A DNA stretch of 64,000 bases from an uncultured Treponema sp. (lineage in GTDB: Bacteria > Spirochaetota > Spirochaetia > Treponematales > Treponemataceae): NCBI RefSeq assembly GCF_934725225.1, contig NZ_CAKVAM010000001.1:496001-560000 (forward strand). Direction: 5' to 3'. Positions 41,820 through 49,292 of this stretch are shown here, in pieces. The position numbers and the translations under genes were made by a program. Under the pieces are notes generated by a model. It searched no databases. It saw only the letters and a list, made by a program, of their open reading frames with translations, and was not told the DNA's origin. How positions within the stretch are numbered: position 1 is the first letter of the stretch; every line of letters begins with the position of its first letter.

Positions 41820-42505
41820 TATTCTTTTGCCAGATATTTTTGAATTTCGCTGTCAGAATTTAATTTTATTCGGAATTCAACACGCCTTGAAGCATTCCAA
41901 TCTATTTTACCATTTACTTTGACAGGATGAGATTTTGAATATCCAATTGCAATTATTTTTGAACGAATCCATTCGTTTTCTTTTGAATATTTTGTATCAT
42001 TTAAGCAATAGGAAAGAACAGAGCGAGTTCGTGCCTGGGACAATTCCATGCCCTCTTCGTAGTCTTGCCGCTCAGTAAGTCTGCCAGTTTTTATTCGTTC
42101 TGTCGCTTCTGAAGAATGTCCTTCGATTCGTATTTCTTCAATCAAATTTTCGTAATTACTTACAACTTTTAAAAGCCTAGGAAAAAAGTCATCAAGAATT
42201 TGCTTGTAAGAATTGCACAAGACAGCTTGATTCATTACAAAAAGAACATCAGGGTCTTTAAAACGAATCGAAAGATTTTCCGAATCAATTTCAGCATTCC
42301 AATTTTTCAAGTCAGCATAAAATTCTTTGTTTAAATCGTCATAAAGCGTATATTTTGTTCTTACATAATGTTCAGAAATTTGTTTCAATTGTAAAATAAT
42401 TCCAATGCACAAAAGAACAAAAATTGCACACAATGCGCTCATCATGTCGCTTATAGAAAGGTTGAAATCTCCTGCTGTGCCAGAATCTTCATTTTCTTCG
42501 TTCAT
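41819..42505 (-). CDS. ZorB-like MotB/OmpA-domain membrane protein
   Basis: One N-terminal membrane helix (MMSALCAIFVLLCIGIIL) is preceded by an Asp (SISDMM) placed like the ion-carrying Asp of MotB, TolR and ZorB. The C-terminal OmpA-like domain has IEEIRIEGHSSEAT, LSQARTRSVLSYCL and NASRRVEFRIKL, which bind peptidoglycan in relatives. At 228 residues it is the size of ZorB. With the ZorA-like gene it should form a proton-driven motor. It overlaps the ZorA-like gene by four bases (ATGA) and its stop overlaps the start of the 414-residue gene by one base. It is not a flagellar MotB since no flagellar genes adjoin. Confidence 0.85.
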   Translation of the reverse strand: MNEENEDSGTAGDFNLSISDMMSALCAIFVLLCIGIILQLKQISEHYVRTKYTLYDDLNKEFYADLKNWNAEIDSENLSIRFKDPDVLFVMNQAVLCNSYKQILDDFFPRLLKVVSNYENLIEEIRIEGHSSEATERIKTGRLTERQDYEEGMELSQARTRSVLSYCLNDTKYSKENEWIRSKIIAIGYSKSHPVKVNGKIDWNASRRVEFRIKLNSDSEIQKYLAKE

Positions 42506-43545
42506 TTTTTATCTCCAAAGAATGATTCTGTAACTTTCTGCGCAGTTTTATTATATTCTTCAAGGGTTTGAACAAGTGTAGTTTCTATAGTTTTTGAATA
42601 TTCTGAAAGATTTTTATTTACTTCACTTAAAATAGAACCTATATTTTCGTCAATTTCCTGATAATCTTTCATCGCAATTTTATGAGATTCTGAAATCTGT
42701 TCATTCAACTTTGCATTGTTTTCCTGGATTGTTTTTGTAGCAGTGATTGTCTGCTCAAGAGTTGTATTCACTTTTAAAGTTGTTTGCTCGGAATTTTCTA
42801 TAAATTTTGTCAAAGTTTGCTGTATTTGTTCATAAGCATTTTGCAAGATTTCAGCCTGTTTAGAATAATTTTCCAAAGTCGATTGCATTGTGCCGAAAGT
42901 TTCTCTTATAGGAAGAATTGATTCTTCAAGGCTTTTTTCAACTTCAAGAAATTTCTGAGGAAGATTTTCAATAGATTCTTTTGCCGTAAGCAATGTCTTT
43001 GTAATTTCCTGAATAGAAAGAATATATGAATCAAATTCTACTTTTGATTTTTCTTCGGAATCTAATTCCTTTATAAGCTGACTATAAATTTTTGCGCAAT
43101 GGAATTTAATTTTATTAAGAGGAAACTGATAAATTATTCCAAAAACGACAGATAAAACAACACCGATAATTGAAGTAATAAATGCGGTGTTAAGACCTGC
43201 AAAGAAAATATCCAGTTTTCCAAAAAGCTCATCAACATTTCCTGTAAGGCTCATTTCTGAAATTCCATTAGAAAATCCTATAAACGTACCAAGAATTCCT
43301 AAACCAACAAAAGTTCCAGGAAGAATTTTCACTAAAGCAGAAAGAGGAAAGTTGGGATAAGAATGCATAATGAACGATTCTGGAGTTTTGTAAATTTCAA
43401 AATTTAATTCTGCCTTATTAAAGTCTTTTTCTGAGATTTTTTCTGACAAATTTTTTAACATGGAATAAACAATACTTGCTAGAAAAAGAATACCTGCAAA
43501 AAAGATGTAATATATAATTAAAAATATATCGAATAGATTTGCCAT
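42502..43545 (-). CDS. ZorA-like MotA/TolQ/ExbB-family proton channel protein
   Basis: Membrane segments lie at about residues 5-27, 75-100 (LPGTFVGLGILGTFIGFSNGI) and 122-150 (AGLNTAFITSIIGVVLSVVFGI), the last two forming the MotA/TolQ/ExbB signature. A C-terminal tail of nearly 200 residues is predicted to be a coiled coil (repeated Gln, Thr, Glu and Leu: EQTTLKVNTTLEQTITATKT). A long cytoplasmic tail is the hallmark of ZorA, where it is thought to carry the signal from the motor to the effector. The ATG at 43545 has GGGAAA upstream; a TTG at 43578 overlaps the previous gene. It overlaps the ZorB-like gene by four bases. Confidence 0.85.
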   Translation of the reverse strand: MANLFDIFLIIYYIFFAGILFLASIVYSMLKNLSEKISEKDFNKAELNFEIYKTPESFIMHSYPNFPLSALVKILPGTFVGLGILGTFIGFSNGISEMSLTGNVDELFGKLDIFFAGLNTAFITSIIGVVLSVVFGIIYQFPLNKIKFHCAKIYSQLIKELDSEEKSKVEFDSYILSIQEITKTLLTAKESIENLPQKFLEVEKSLEESILPIRETFGTMQSTLENYSKQAEILQNAYEQIQQTLTKFIENSEQTTLKVNTTLEQTITATKTIQENNAKLNEQISESHKIAMKDYQEIDENIGSILSEVNKNLSEYSKTIETTLVQTLEEYNKTAQKVTESFFGDKK

Positions 43546-43561
43546 TTTTGGGTTTCCCTTT

Positions 43562-43849
43562 TTATAAATTAATATCAACTTCTTGAAATCGTGAGTCTGT
43601 TAAAATTGCAAAAATATATGAAGCACCTCGTATTTTATGTGTAATTTCTGAGACATATTTTACAGGCAATAAATCAATTGCTTTCTTAAAATTTGATTTA
43701 GAGAGATTATACTTTGTTCTGTTTGTTTTTATAGTATTTTCTGAAATGAATTTATATGTAAAAGGAAGTTGCTCTGCAACTGTATGAAATTCATACCCTT
43801 CATATTTTTTTAGTAATCGCCAAATTTCATCAATATTAAGATTATACAT
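43562..43849 (-). CDS. Small protein between PP2C and motor genes
   Basis: 95 residues, basic, with an alpha/beta pattern like a winged helix (WRLLKKYEGYEFHTVAEQLPFTYKF ... SKSNFKKAIDLLP). The family is not recognised. It overlaps the PP2C gene by eight bases and precedes the ZorA-like start by 16 bases. It may be a DNA- or protein-binding adaptor linking the phosphorylation module to the motor module. Confidence 0.6.
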   Translation of the reverse strand: MYNLNIDEIWRLLKKYEGYEFHTVAEQLPFTYKFISENTIKTNRTKYNLSKSNFKKAIDLLPVKYVSEITHKIRGASYIFAILTDSRFQEVDINL

Positions 43850-44693
43850 ATCCCTTCCTTTCCTTTACAAAAATTCCTGCAATTGAAATATCATCACCGC
43901 TTCCTTGTTCTGAAAGTTTTGGTAGATATTTATTCAGTTCAGTTTTTGTTTTTTCATTATCTTGAATTGCGTTGTTTTTTATGCTAATCAAGAAGTCTGG
44001 AAGTTTCTCCAGGTCAAAAGAGTCTGTAAGACCATCGCTCATTACGCAGATTCCAGCGATTTTTTCAAATCCGAAAGTATAGAGGAATTCTTCTATTGCA
44101 TTTTTTCCACAAAGAGAAGGTGTTACTCCAAAAGCGGCTTTTTCATTTTCAAGTTCTTTTGGAGTAACTACAGCACCATCTTCTTTTAAGATGTATGTTT
44201 TTCCATCGCCAATTTGAAGACTGAACCAGAATTCATAGTTTTCAAAATAAACAGAAGAAAGCAGAGTTGAGCCGTAAAGCATAAAAATATCGTCTTCTCC
44301 TACAGGAATGTTTATTTTCAATTCTTCACAAAGTTTTAGCTCTTCTTCTGAAAGCGGGTTTTCAGTAAAATGAGCTTTTACTTTTTCCCGCCATAAAAGC
44401 AGAATGCGTGAGCAAAGATTTTTTAAACTTTTGTCAATTACACTTACTTCCTTTTTCTTTATATAAAAAAGCAATTCTTTTAGAACTTTATTCATTGCTT
44501 CTGCAGCAGATGACACAGCAAGTCGAGAACCTTCTGCACTGCGAAAGTATTTTTCTCCGCCATGTCCGTCAGCAACAATGGCATAAGCGTTCGTTTTCCA
44601 ATAATTTGCTGCAGCTTTTGTAAAATCTTGGCAAGGTCTTCCAGTTTTTATATGCTCACTTCCCTGACATCGAGCATCCAAAGCAATGAGCAT
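43842..44693 (-). CDS. PP2C-type protein phosphatase
   Basis: A 283-residue serine/threonine phosphatase. Metal-binding parts are visible: the N-terminal ARCQGSEHIKTGRPCQDF, AIVADGHGGEKYFRSAEGS (the DGHGG motif), VMSDGLTDSF and the C-terminal GSGDDISIAGIF. It should reverse the action of the neighbouring kinase. Together with the VWA (TerY-like) and kinase genes it forms the set known as the TerY-type phosphorylation triad. Four bases separate it from the VWA gene. Confidence 0.9.
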   Translation of the reverse strand: MLIALDARCQGSEHIKTGRPCQDFTKAAANYWKTNAYAIVADGHGGEKYFRSAEGSRLAVSSAAEAMNKVLKELLFYIKKKEVSVIDKSLKNLCSRILLLWREKVKAHFTENPLSEEELKLCEELKINIPVGEDDIFMLYGSTLLSSVYFENYEFWFSLQIGDGKTYILKEDGAVVTPKELENEKAAFGVTPSLCGKNAIEEFLYTFGFEKIAGICVMSDGLTDSFDLEKLPDFLISIKNNAIQDNEKTKTELNKYLPKLSEQGSGDDISIAGIFVKERKGYV

Positions 44694-44696
44694 AAT

Positions 44697-45422
44697 TTAC
44701 CAGTCATCTCCACTTGTTGAAGTCGAATCTAAATCTGGGTCTGACTGCTGAATGTCTTTAATCTCATCAATCATAGCATCCTGCTTTGACTGAATTTGAC
44801 CATCATTTACCGGCTGACTTTTGCTTCCAATTTGAGAAGATGTAATAGAAACTTTGCGAATCCATTTTTTTAGTGCTTCTGGAGTATGAACTGTAATGAC
44901 AGCTTCTATATTTCCTGTAAATTTAGCAAGAACATCTTTGTTTGCATCGTCGCCGATTGCAACAGCAACCTTGATTGCATATTTAAACCAATTATTCTGC
45001 TTTAGCAGCGCCAAACCAGATTCAAAATCATCAGTAGGTTCTCCGTCGCTCATCAAAAAAATTGCAGGCGCAACAGAACCAGAAGGCGCTTTTAAAAATT
45101 CATTTTTAGAAAGTTTTTTTGAAAGTTCACGGCAGGCTTCTCCTAAATCTGTAACACCGTCTGCTTCAACCTGATTCCACTGAAAACTTTCAGAAGAAAT
45201 CGGAGTTGGATACATCCACTGGCACCCGCTTGAAAATGTAAGACAAGCAACCTTTAAATCAACATCAGAACCGCCTGCGTCTTTTAATTCAGGCAGAACC
45301 TCTCGGATTGCAGTATTTACAGCTCCGATTTTTGATCCTTGCATGCTGCCAGAAGTGTCAATAACAAAAAACAAAACCATTTGTCTTTTTACAATTCCGC
45401 CAATATCACCAAACATATCCAT
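44697..45422 (-). CDS. TerY-like von Willebrand factor A protein
   Basis: The VWA domain has a full metal-ion-dependent adhesion site: DTSGSMQGS (DxSxS), a Thr in the DGVTDLGEA region and SDGEPTDD. The protein has no signal peptide and acts in the cytoplasm. The C-terminus is a Gln/Ser/Asp-rich tail. TerY-like VWA proteins occur in tellurium-resistance and phage-defence loci with a kinase and PP2C, where they are thought to scaffold phosphorylation targets. It lies 24 bases after the kinase gene. Confidence 0.88.
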   Translation of the reverse strand: MDMFGDIGGIVKRQMVLFFVIDTSGSMQGSKIGAVNTAIREVLPELKDAGGSDVDLKVACLTFSSGCQWMYPTPISSESFQWNQVEADGVTDLGEACRELSKKLSKNEFLKAPSGSVAPAIFLMSDGEPTDDFESGLALLKQNNWFKYAIKVAVAIGDDANKDVLAKFTGNIEAVITVHTPEALKKWIRKVSITSSQIGSKSQPVNDGQIQSKQDAMIDEIKDIQQSDPDLDSTSTSGDDW

Positions 45423-45446
45423 TTAATTTTTCTCCAAGTTAAACTA

Positions 45447-46745
45447 TTATTTTGCAATTTTTCCAGTTATTACGTCAAAGTTGATTTCCAAGCCATTTGC
45501 AATTGGAATTACTGAACCTTTTTCTATCTTTTTTAGTTCGCCAGTTTTTGTCGTAAAAGTCCAGATTTTATCAGAAAGGTTTTTTATTCCCCACAATGAA
45601 GAATTATTCTTGTTCATAATAACTTCACCTGTAACAGTCAGATAATCATCTATATTTTTTGAAGTAAGACAAGAATATAATTTTGCCCCTGGAAATAACG
45701 GTGTCTTGTGTTTACCATCTTCTAACGCAAAAGGGTAACTGTAAGAACTGCCGCAATCGAATCTAAGCGTATCTCCAGAAGGAACAAGCGCAATACAAAG
45801 TTCAGCAGAACAATGTGGGCATTTTAATAGAGTTCCTCTGAAGCGAATTAATAACTTTTGCCATTCATTTTCTGGCAAACGCTGATTAGGATCTTTCAAA
45901 CCTTCACAGAACGATTTTATAAAAGCATTCTGTATAAACTTTGGATAGCGTGGCCATAATTTTATTGGGTTTGGATGTATTCCTGCCACTGGACGATTTG
46001 AGCTATCATGAGGATTAAAAATGAATACCGGCTTTGCTCCATATAATTCCCATTCACGTTTTTCCGTTATGCAGACACTGTCTACATAGGCTTTGCCCAT
46101 AAGCGGGTCGTGCCGGCAAAATAACTTGAACAAAATTACCGCAAGTGAGTGACAATCAGTAAGAGAATTTGGGTGTGATTTTCCACAGGCAATTTCTGGT
46201 GCCATGTAACCAGGTTTTCCTCCGATGTTGCCAGCGTTTTTCATTCCATCAGGAGTTACATTGTCATTATCACAGATAAGAATATCCCCATTGCCCACAT
46301 CAATAAAGAAATTGCCATCATTTAAATCCTGATAACTCAAACCTTTTCTATGCAGGGTTCGAAAAGCATTTACAATATTAAGTGCGGAAGTAACAAGTGT
46401 ATCTGTCGATGAAAAACGAACTTTATTGTTTAAAATGTCTGAAAAGTCAGAGAAGTTTTTCGGTCGAAGTTCCATCACATAGCCAAAACTGTTGTTTATT
46501 TCCTCTGTAAGATAAAGTGGCCATAGAAATTTACTGTCTGGAGCACCATTTGCAATGTTTGTTTGTAAATTTTTCTTGAATTCTTTTTTGTTTGACAGTT
46601 TGCAGGTATACCATTTTAAAGCATAATCTTTGCCATCAATTTTGACAGAATAAACAATACCTTGTCCGCCTTCCCCAAGCTTTGAAATGATTTTTGCGGA
46701 TTTTCCACCTTCAAGGCTTATTGTTTGCCCCTTGTTGAATTCCAT
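45447..46745 (-). CDS. TerY-associated serine/threonine protein kinase
   Basis: An N-terminal kinase domain (residues 10-290) has a glycine loop (GEGGQGIVYSV), Lys in YALKWY, a catalytic loop YQDLNDGNFFID and, in place of DFG, ICDNDNV, a pattern seen in the kinase family that accompanies TerY. Further on is APEIACGKSHP. The C-terminal region has a CPHCSAEL knuckle and beta-rich sequence, perhaps an FHA-like or phospho-sensor part. It has no membrane helix, unlike PASTA kinases, so it is cytoplasmic. It is followed after 24 bases by the VWA gene. Confidence 0.88.
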   Translation of the reverse strand: MEFNKGQTISLEGGKSAKIISKLGEGGQGIVYSVKIDGKDYALKWYTCKLSNKKEFKKNLQTNIANGAPDSKFLWPLYLTEEINNSFGYVMELRPKNFSDFSDILNNKVRFSSTDTLVTSALNIVNAFRTLHRKGLSYQDLNDGNFFIDVGNGDILICDNDNVTPDGMKNAGNIGGKPGYMAPEIACGKSHPNSLTDCHSLAVILFKLFCRHDPLMGKAYVDSVCITEKREWELYGAKPVFIFNPHDSSNRPVAGIHPNPIKLWPRYPKFIQNAFIKSFCEGLKDPNQRLPENEWQKLLIRFRGTLLKCPHCSAELCIALVPSGDTLRFDCGSSYSYPFALEDGKHKTPLFPGAKLYSCLTSKNIDDYLTVTGEVIMNKNNSSLWGIKNLSDKIWTFTTKTGELKKIEKGSVIPIANGLEINFDVITGKIAK

Positions 46746-46748
46746 AAT

Positions 46749-47168
46749 TTAATAACCTCCTCCCTGTAAATTTAATTTTTCTGTTGAGTAATATTCACCT
46801 GTCTGCTTACACCACGGACAAGTCAATTTCATTGTTTTTGAACAACTCTCACCTTCTGTCTTAAAGCAAAATGATTTTCCACAAGTACATTGAGCCAGAT
46901 TGAATGAATGGCAATAAGGACAGCCTGGATATTCCGAAGTGGGATCAAAAGTTCCATTCGTGCATTCCTTGTCATACCCTTCATTATGAGCCAGCTCTGC
47001 ATCAATTTTAAAAGCCCATGTACGTTTCCAATCCGAACCGAATTTTTGAATTCTCATTCCAAAAAGATTCTCAGTTTTTGAGTAAGCATAAGGACACTTC
47101 GCAAGAATAACTTTTGCCTGGATTTTAGATGAACTTGATTTTTCTTTTGTGGAGTAGATTTTTTCCAT
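46749..47168 (-). CDS. TerY-C-like zinc-binding protein
   Basis: The 139 residues contain four cysteine pairs: CPYCHSF, CTCGKSFCF, CSKTMKLTCPWC and earlier single Cys, consistent with the TerY-C metal-binding domain which is often fused to or encoded next to TerY. The N-terminal half (KVILAKCPYAYSKTENLFGMRIQ) reads as a beta domain. It probably binds zinc and links VWA and kinase. It is spaced three bases from each neighbour, so it is tightly coupled in the operon. Confidence 0.75.
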   Translation of the reverse strand: MEKIYSTKEKSSSSKIQAKVILAKCPYAYSKTENLFGMRIQKFGSDWKRTWAFKIDAELAHNEGYDKECTNGTFDPTSEYPGCPYCHSFNLAQCTCGKSFCFKTEGESCSKTMKLTCPWCKQTGEYYSTEKLNLQGGGY

Positions 47169-47171
47169 TAT

Positions 47172-47537
47172 TTATCTCTTATCCTTTTTTGTATGCACAG
47201 AGACATGTCTTCCGCATTTTTGACAGACATAGCGTTCTTCTACCCAATAGCGTATAAATGGTTGATCGCTTGTATGGGAATTAAACATTCCTCCAAAAAA
47301 TCCTTTTCCATAGCCACCGCCGCTTCCATATCTGTTTCGATCATGACCAACGACTTTGTCTGTAACAATTTCTGTCACATATTTTAAACAATGCCAGTTG
47401 CCACATTTTGGGCAACGGTTGCGTTTATACCAAAGTATTATTGAAGGCAAGAAAAAAGAGAATAAATAAATTGAAATTCCCAAAAAAATCAAAAAACTCA
47501 TAAAACTGTCTTTTGTTAAAAATTTAGCTCTACCCAA
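47172..47537 (-). CDS. Membrane protein with zinc-ribbon domain, first gene of the operon
   Basis: One membrane segment (FMSFLIFLGISIYLFSFFLPSI) is followed by CPKCGNWHCLK, a Gly-rich loop (GSGGGYGKGFFGGMF) and YVCQKCGRHVSVH, making a membrane-tethered zinc ribbon. No family is recognised. It is the promoter-proximal gene of the nine-gene minus-strand operon, and shares the upstream region with the divergent XRE regulator. It could act as membrane sensor or anchor for the phosphorylation module. Confidence 0.65.
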   Translation of the reverse strand: MGRAKFLTKDSFMSFLIFLGISIYLFSFFLPSIILWYKRNRCPKCGNWHCLKYVTEIVTDKVVGHDRNRYGSGGGYGKGFFGGMFNSHTSDQPFIRYWVEERYVCQKCGRHVSVHTKKDKR

Positions 47538-47566
47538 AATAGGTAAAAAACGGATTAAATTCCCGA

Positions 47567-47602
47567 TTTAGGTATTATTGTATAATATACCTAAATTAGG
47601 TA
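47567..47602. promoter_or_regulatory. Operator region between the island operon and the XRE regulator
   Basis: TTTAGGTAT (47567-47575) and ATACCTAAA (47587-47595) form a 9-bp inverted repeat with an 11-base spacer, and a further half site TTAGGTA follows at 47596. A TATAAT box (47581-47586) lies in the centre. A fourth half site, ATAGGTAA, occurs at about 47539. The layout fits autoregulation by the XRE protein and joint control of the divergent operon. Confidence 0.65.
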
Positions 47603-47642
47603 CTTTGCAATAAAAAATTGCTATTCAAGGTATTTTATATCC

Positions 47643-47975
47643 ATGGGATTTAGAGAAAATCTTAAAGACGAGTTAAAATACCAAGATATACGAGTAAAAG
47701 AGCTTGCAGATAAAACTGGAATTTCAAAAAGAGCAATAGATCATTACTTGGCAGAAAGACATACAGAGCCCACTGCAGAAACAGCTGTGAAAATTGCAAA
47801 AGAGCTTGGTGTAACTGTTGAATATCTTGTAACAGGAAAAAATTCAGAAGTCCCAGAAACAATAAAACCGGAAATTATCAATTTAATTCGTGATATAAAT
47901 CATTTGCCGGAAAAAGATATTGATTTTGTAAAAGAAATGGTGCGAAGACTGTCTCTTTCAATAGATAGAGCGTAA
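47643..47975 (+). CDS. XRE-family transcription regulator
   Basis: A 110-residue protein with a helix-turn-helix of the XRE type at residues 15-65 (IRVKELADKTGISKRAIDHYLAERHTEPTAETAVKIAKELGV). The C-terminal 40 residues are helical and may dimerise. It is divergent from the TerY/ZorAB-like operon, and the shared gap has repeated TAGGTA half sites. It probably represses the island genes. The start codon overlaps CCATGG, with no obvious ribosome binding site. Confidence 0.85.
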   Translation: MGFRENLKDELKYQDIRVKELADKTGISKRAIDHYLAERHTEPTAETAVKIAKELGVTVEYLVTGKNSEVPETIKPEIINLIRDINHLPEKDIDFVKEMVRRLSLSIDRA

Positions 47976-48027
47976 AGAGTAAATTGCTTGTTTTTCTCTG
48001 TAAAATACAAGCTTCTGAGCTGAAAAC

Positions 48028-48056
48028 TTGACATTTTCATTATTAATAATTACATT
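48028..48056 (+). promoter_or_regulatory. Promoter of the type III antitoxin RNA
   Basis: TTGACA (48028-48033) and TACATT (48051-48056) are 17 bases apart; transcription would begin close to 48063, just before the first repeat unit. Confidence 0.6.
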
Positions 48057-48062
48057 CTAATT

Positions 48063-48199
48063 AGATGGTCTCCATTAACCAACGGTTCTAATCCGTAAAG
48101 AGATGAAGATTAAAGAAGGTCTCCATTAACCTTTGATGAAAGTCATAAAGAGATGAAGATTAAAGCAAGACCGTTCAGTTTTGGACGGTCATTTTTTTT
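48063..48199 (+). ncRNA. Type III antitoxin RNA repeats (ToxI-like) with terminator
   Basis: Two tandem units of 51 and 50 bases (48067-48117, 48118-48167) share GGTCTCCATTAACC at the start and TAAAGAGATGAAGATTAAAG at the end, with different 14-15-base centres. A hairpin GACCGT / ACGGTC followed by eight T (48169-48199) ends the run. Repeats, then a terminator, then a toxin gene is exactly the ToxIN/AbiQ design: each repeat is cut out by the toxin and folds to neutralise it, while leaky termination gives toxin mRNA. Only two units are present, which is at the low end for the class. Confidence 0.8.
48169..48199 (+). terminator. Terminator between antitoxin RNA and toxin gene
   Basis: A stem of GACCGT with ACGGTC and a following T8 run lies 11 bases before the toxin ATG. 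In type III systems this terminator sets the ratio of RNA antitoxin to toxin. Confidence 0.8.
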
Positions 48200-48209
48200 G
48201 AGAGAATAA

Positions 48210-48806
48210 ATGTTTTCACTACAAGATAATTTAAAGTTTGTTAATATTAATCAAGATTATCTGCAGTATTTACATGACTCATGTTCTGAAGTCTATTATA
48301 AATCTGTAAATTATGACACAAAGCCATATTTGGGAATTCTTGTTACAACTGAAAACCAAGAATATGTAATTCCGTTATCATCTGCAAAAACAAAACATAA
48401 GAATTGGAAAGATGTTGAATCCGACCGATTTGTAATTTTTGAAATTTGTTCTAAAAACTCTGTAAAAGCTAAAGATATTTTTATAGATAATCAAGATGGA
48501 ACTGTAAAACATATCTTGTCTGTAATAGATTTAAAGAAAATGATTCCCATAAAATCAAATTTATATACAGTTGTAGATTTAAACCCAAATAAGAATGATA
48601 CAAATGAAATAACAAAATACAAAGTCTTGATGAATTTGGAATACAATTTCTGCTTAAAAATAATGAATCAAATTATTCAGAAAGCAACGAAACTTTATGA
48701 AAAGCAGTTAAAAACAGGAAAATTAATCCCATTTTGTTGTGATTTCAAGCTTCTTGAAGAAAGATGTAAAGAATGGCTCGAAACACACACATCTAATGAA
48801 AAATAA
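48210..48806 (+). CDS. Type III toxin, ToxN/AbiQ family endoribonuclease
   Basis: The 198-residue protein follows ToxN/AbiQ throughout: YLQYLHDSC, the central PYLGILVTTENQEYVIPLSSAKTKHKNW (the PL-S/T-S-x-K motif holds the catalytic Ser/Lys region), HILSVIDLKKMIPIK (ToxN has LINLKFMIPI), and CDFKLLEERCKEW (ToxN has NFSLLEEKY). ToxN cuts cellular and phage RNA when the antitoxin RNA is lost, aborting phage infection. It lies directly after the repeat RNA and its terminator. The weak ribosome binding site (GAGAG) agrees with low toxin production. Confidence 0.88.
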   Translation: MFSLQDNLKFVNINQDYLQYLHDSCSEVYYKSVNYDTKPYLGILVTTENQEYVIPLSSAKTKHKNWKDVESDRFVIFEICSKNSVKAKDIFIDNQDGTVKHILSVIDLKKMIPIKSNLYTVVDLNPNKNDTNEITKYKVLMNLEYNFCLKIMNQIIQKATKLYEKQLKTGKLIPFCCDFKLLEERCKEWLETHTSNEK

Positions 48807-49200
48807 AATCAATGCATATTTTAGGTTGCTAGCATAATGTTATATATCAGGGCTTACGCATGAGAAAATAAAATCTTCAATCTATAATCGTCATCATACA
48901 TGCAGGAGCATTTTTTAAGACTGAAGCTGTTGTTTTGGAGCCAACTGAAGAATCGGACATTCATCTTCTTTTTTGAAAACCACATCTAGGCACCATAGAT
49001 CCGCTTTTCTGTTCTGTATGCCCTTTGGCGTTGGTCTGGAAAATCCGGAGGGGGCTGCTGTCCACAATGAAGAAATTTTATCACATTTGAATTCCTATGT
49101 AAATTTCTTTTCATGCTGAACCCTGAATTTTTGTTGGGGAAAAATGACTGTTCAAAAAATATAAATTACATTGGCTTGGCTTATTAAAAATGCAATATAT
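48807..49200. other. Gene-free stretch, possible decayed gene
   Basis: No intact gene is visible between the toxin and the ATPase promoter. On the minus strand a broken frame (about 49125-48990) gives readable protein-like sequence (FPDQRQRAYRTEKRIYGA), interrupted by stops, which may be a transposase or other remnant. I cannot name it. Confidence 0.3.
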
Positions 49201-49208
49201 TTTTGTTG

Positions 49209-49273
49209 TTGACCTAAGATTCTTTAAGATATATTATTTTACTCGGTTGTAATCGAGTCGAAACAAATCGAGT
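49209..49273 (+). promoter_or_regulatory. Promoter and operator-like palindrome before the ATPase gene
   Basis: TTGACC (49209) and TATATT (49230-49235) form a possible promoter, although the 15-base spacing is short. ACTCG (49241-49245) and CGAGT (49254-49258) form an inverted repeat, with a third CGAGT at 49269-49273, which suggests a repressor site. Confidence 0.4.
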
Positions 49274-49292
49274 AAAAATATTAAGGTGCAAG

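Noticed and set aside
41819..43545. Flagellar MotA/MotB stator genes
   Set aside because: The MotA-like protein has a long coiled-coil tail instead of the MotA cytoplasmic loop, and the neighbours are kinase, PP2C and VWA genes, which fits a ZorAB-like pair.
48067..48167. A short CRISPR array, since a 36-base block repeats around the join of the two units
   Set aside because: The would-be spacers are only 14-15 bases, no cas genes are near, and a terminator plus ToxN-family gene follow directly.
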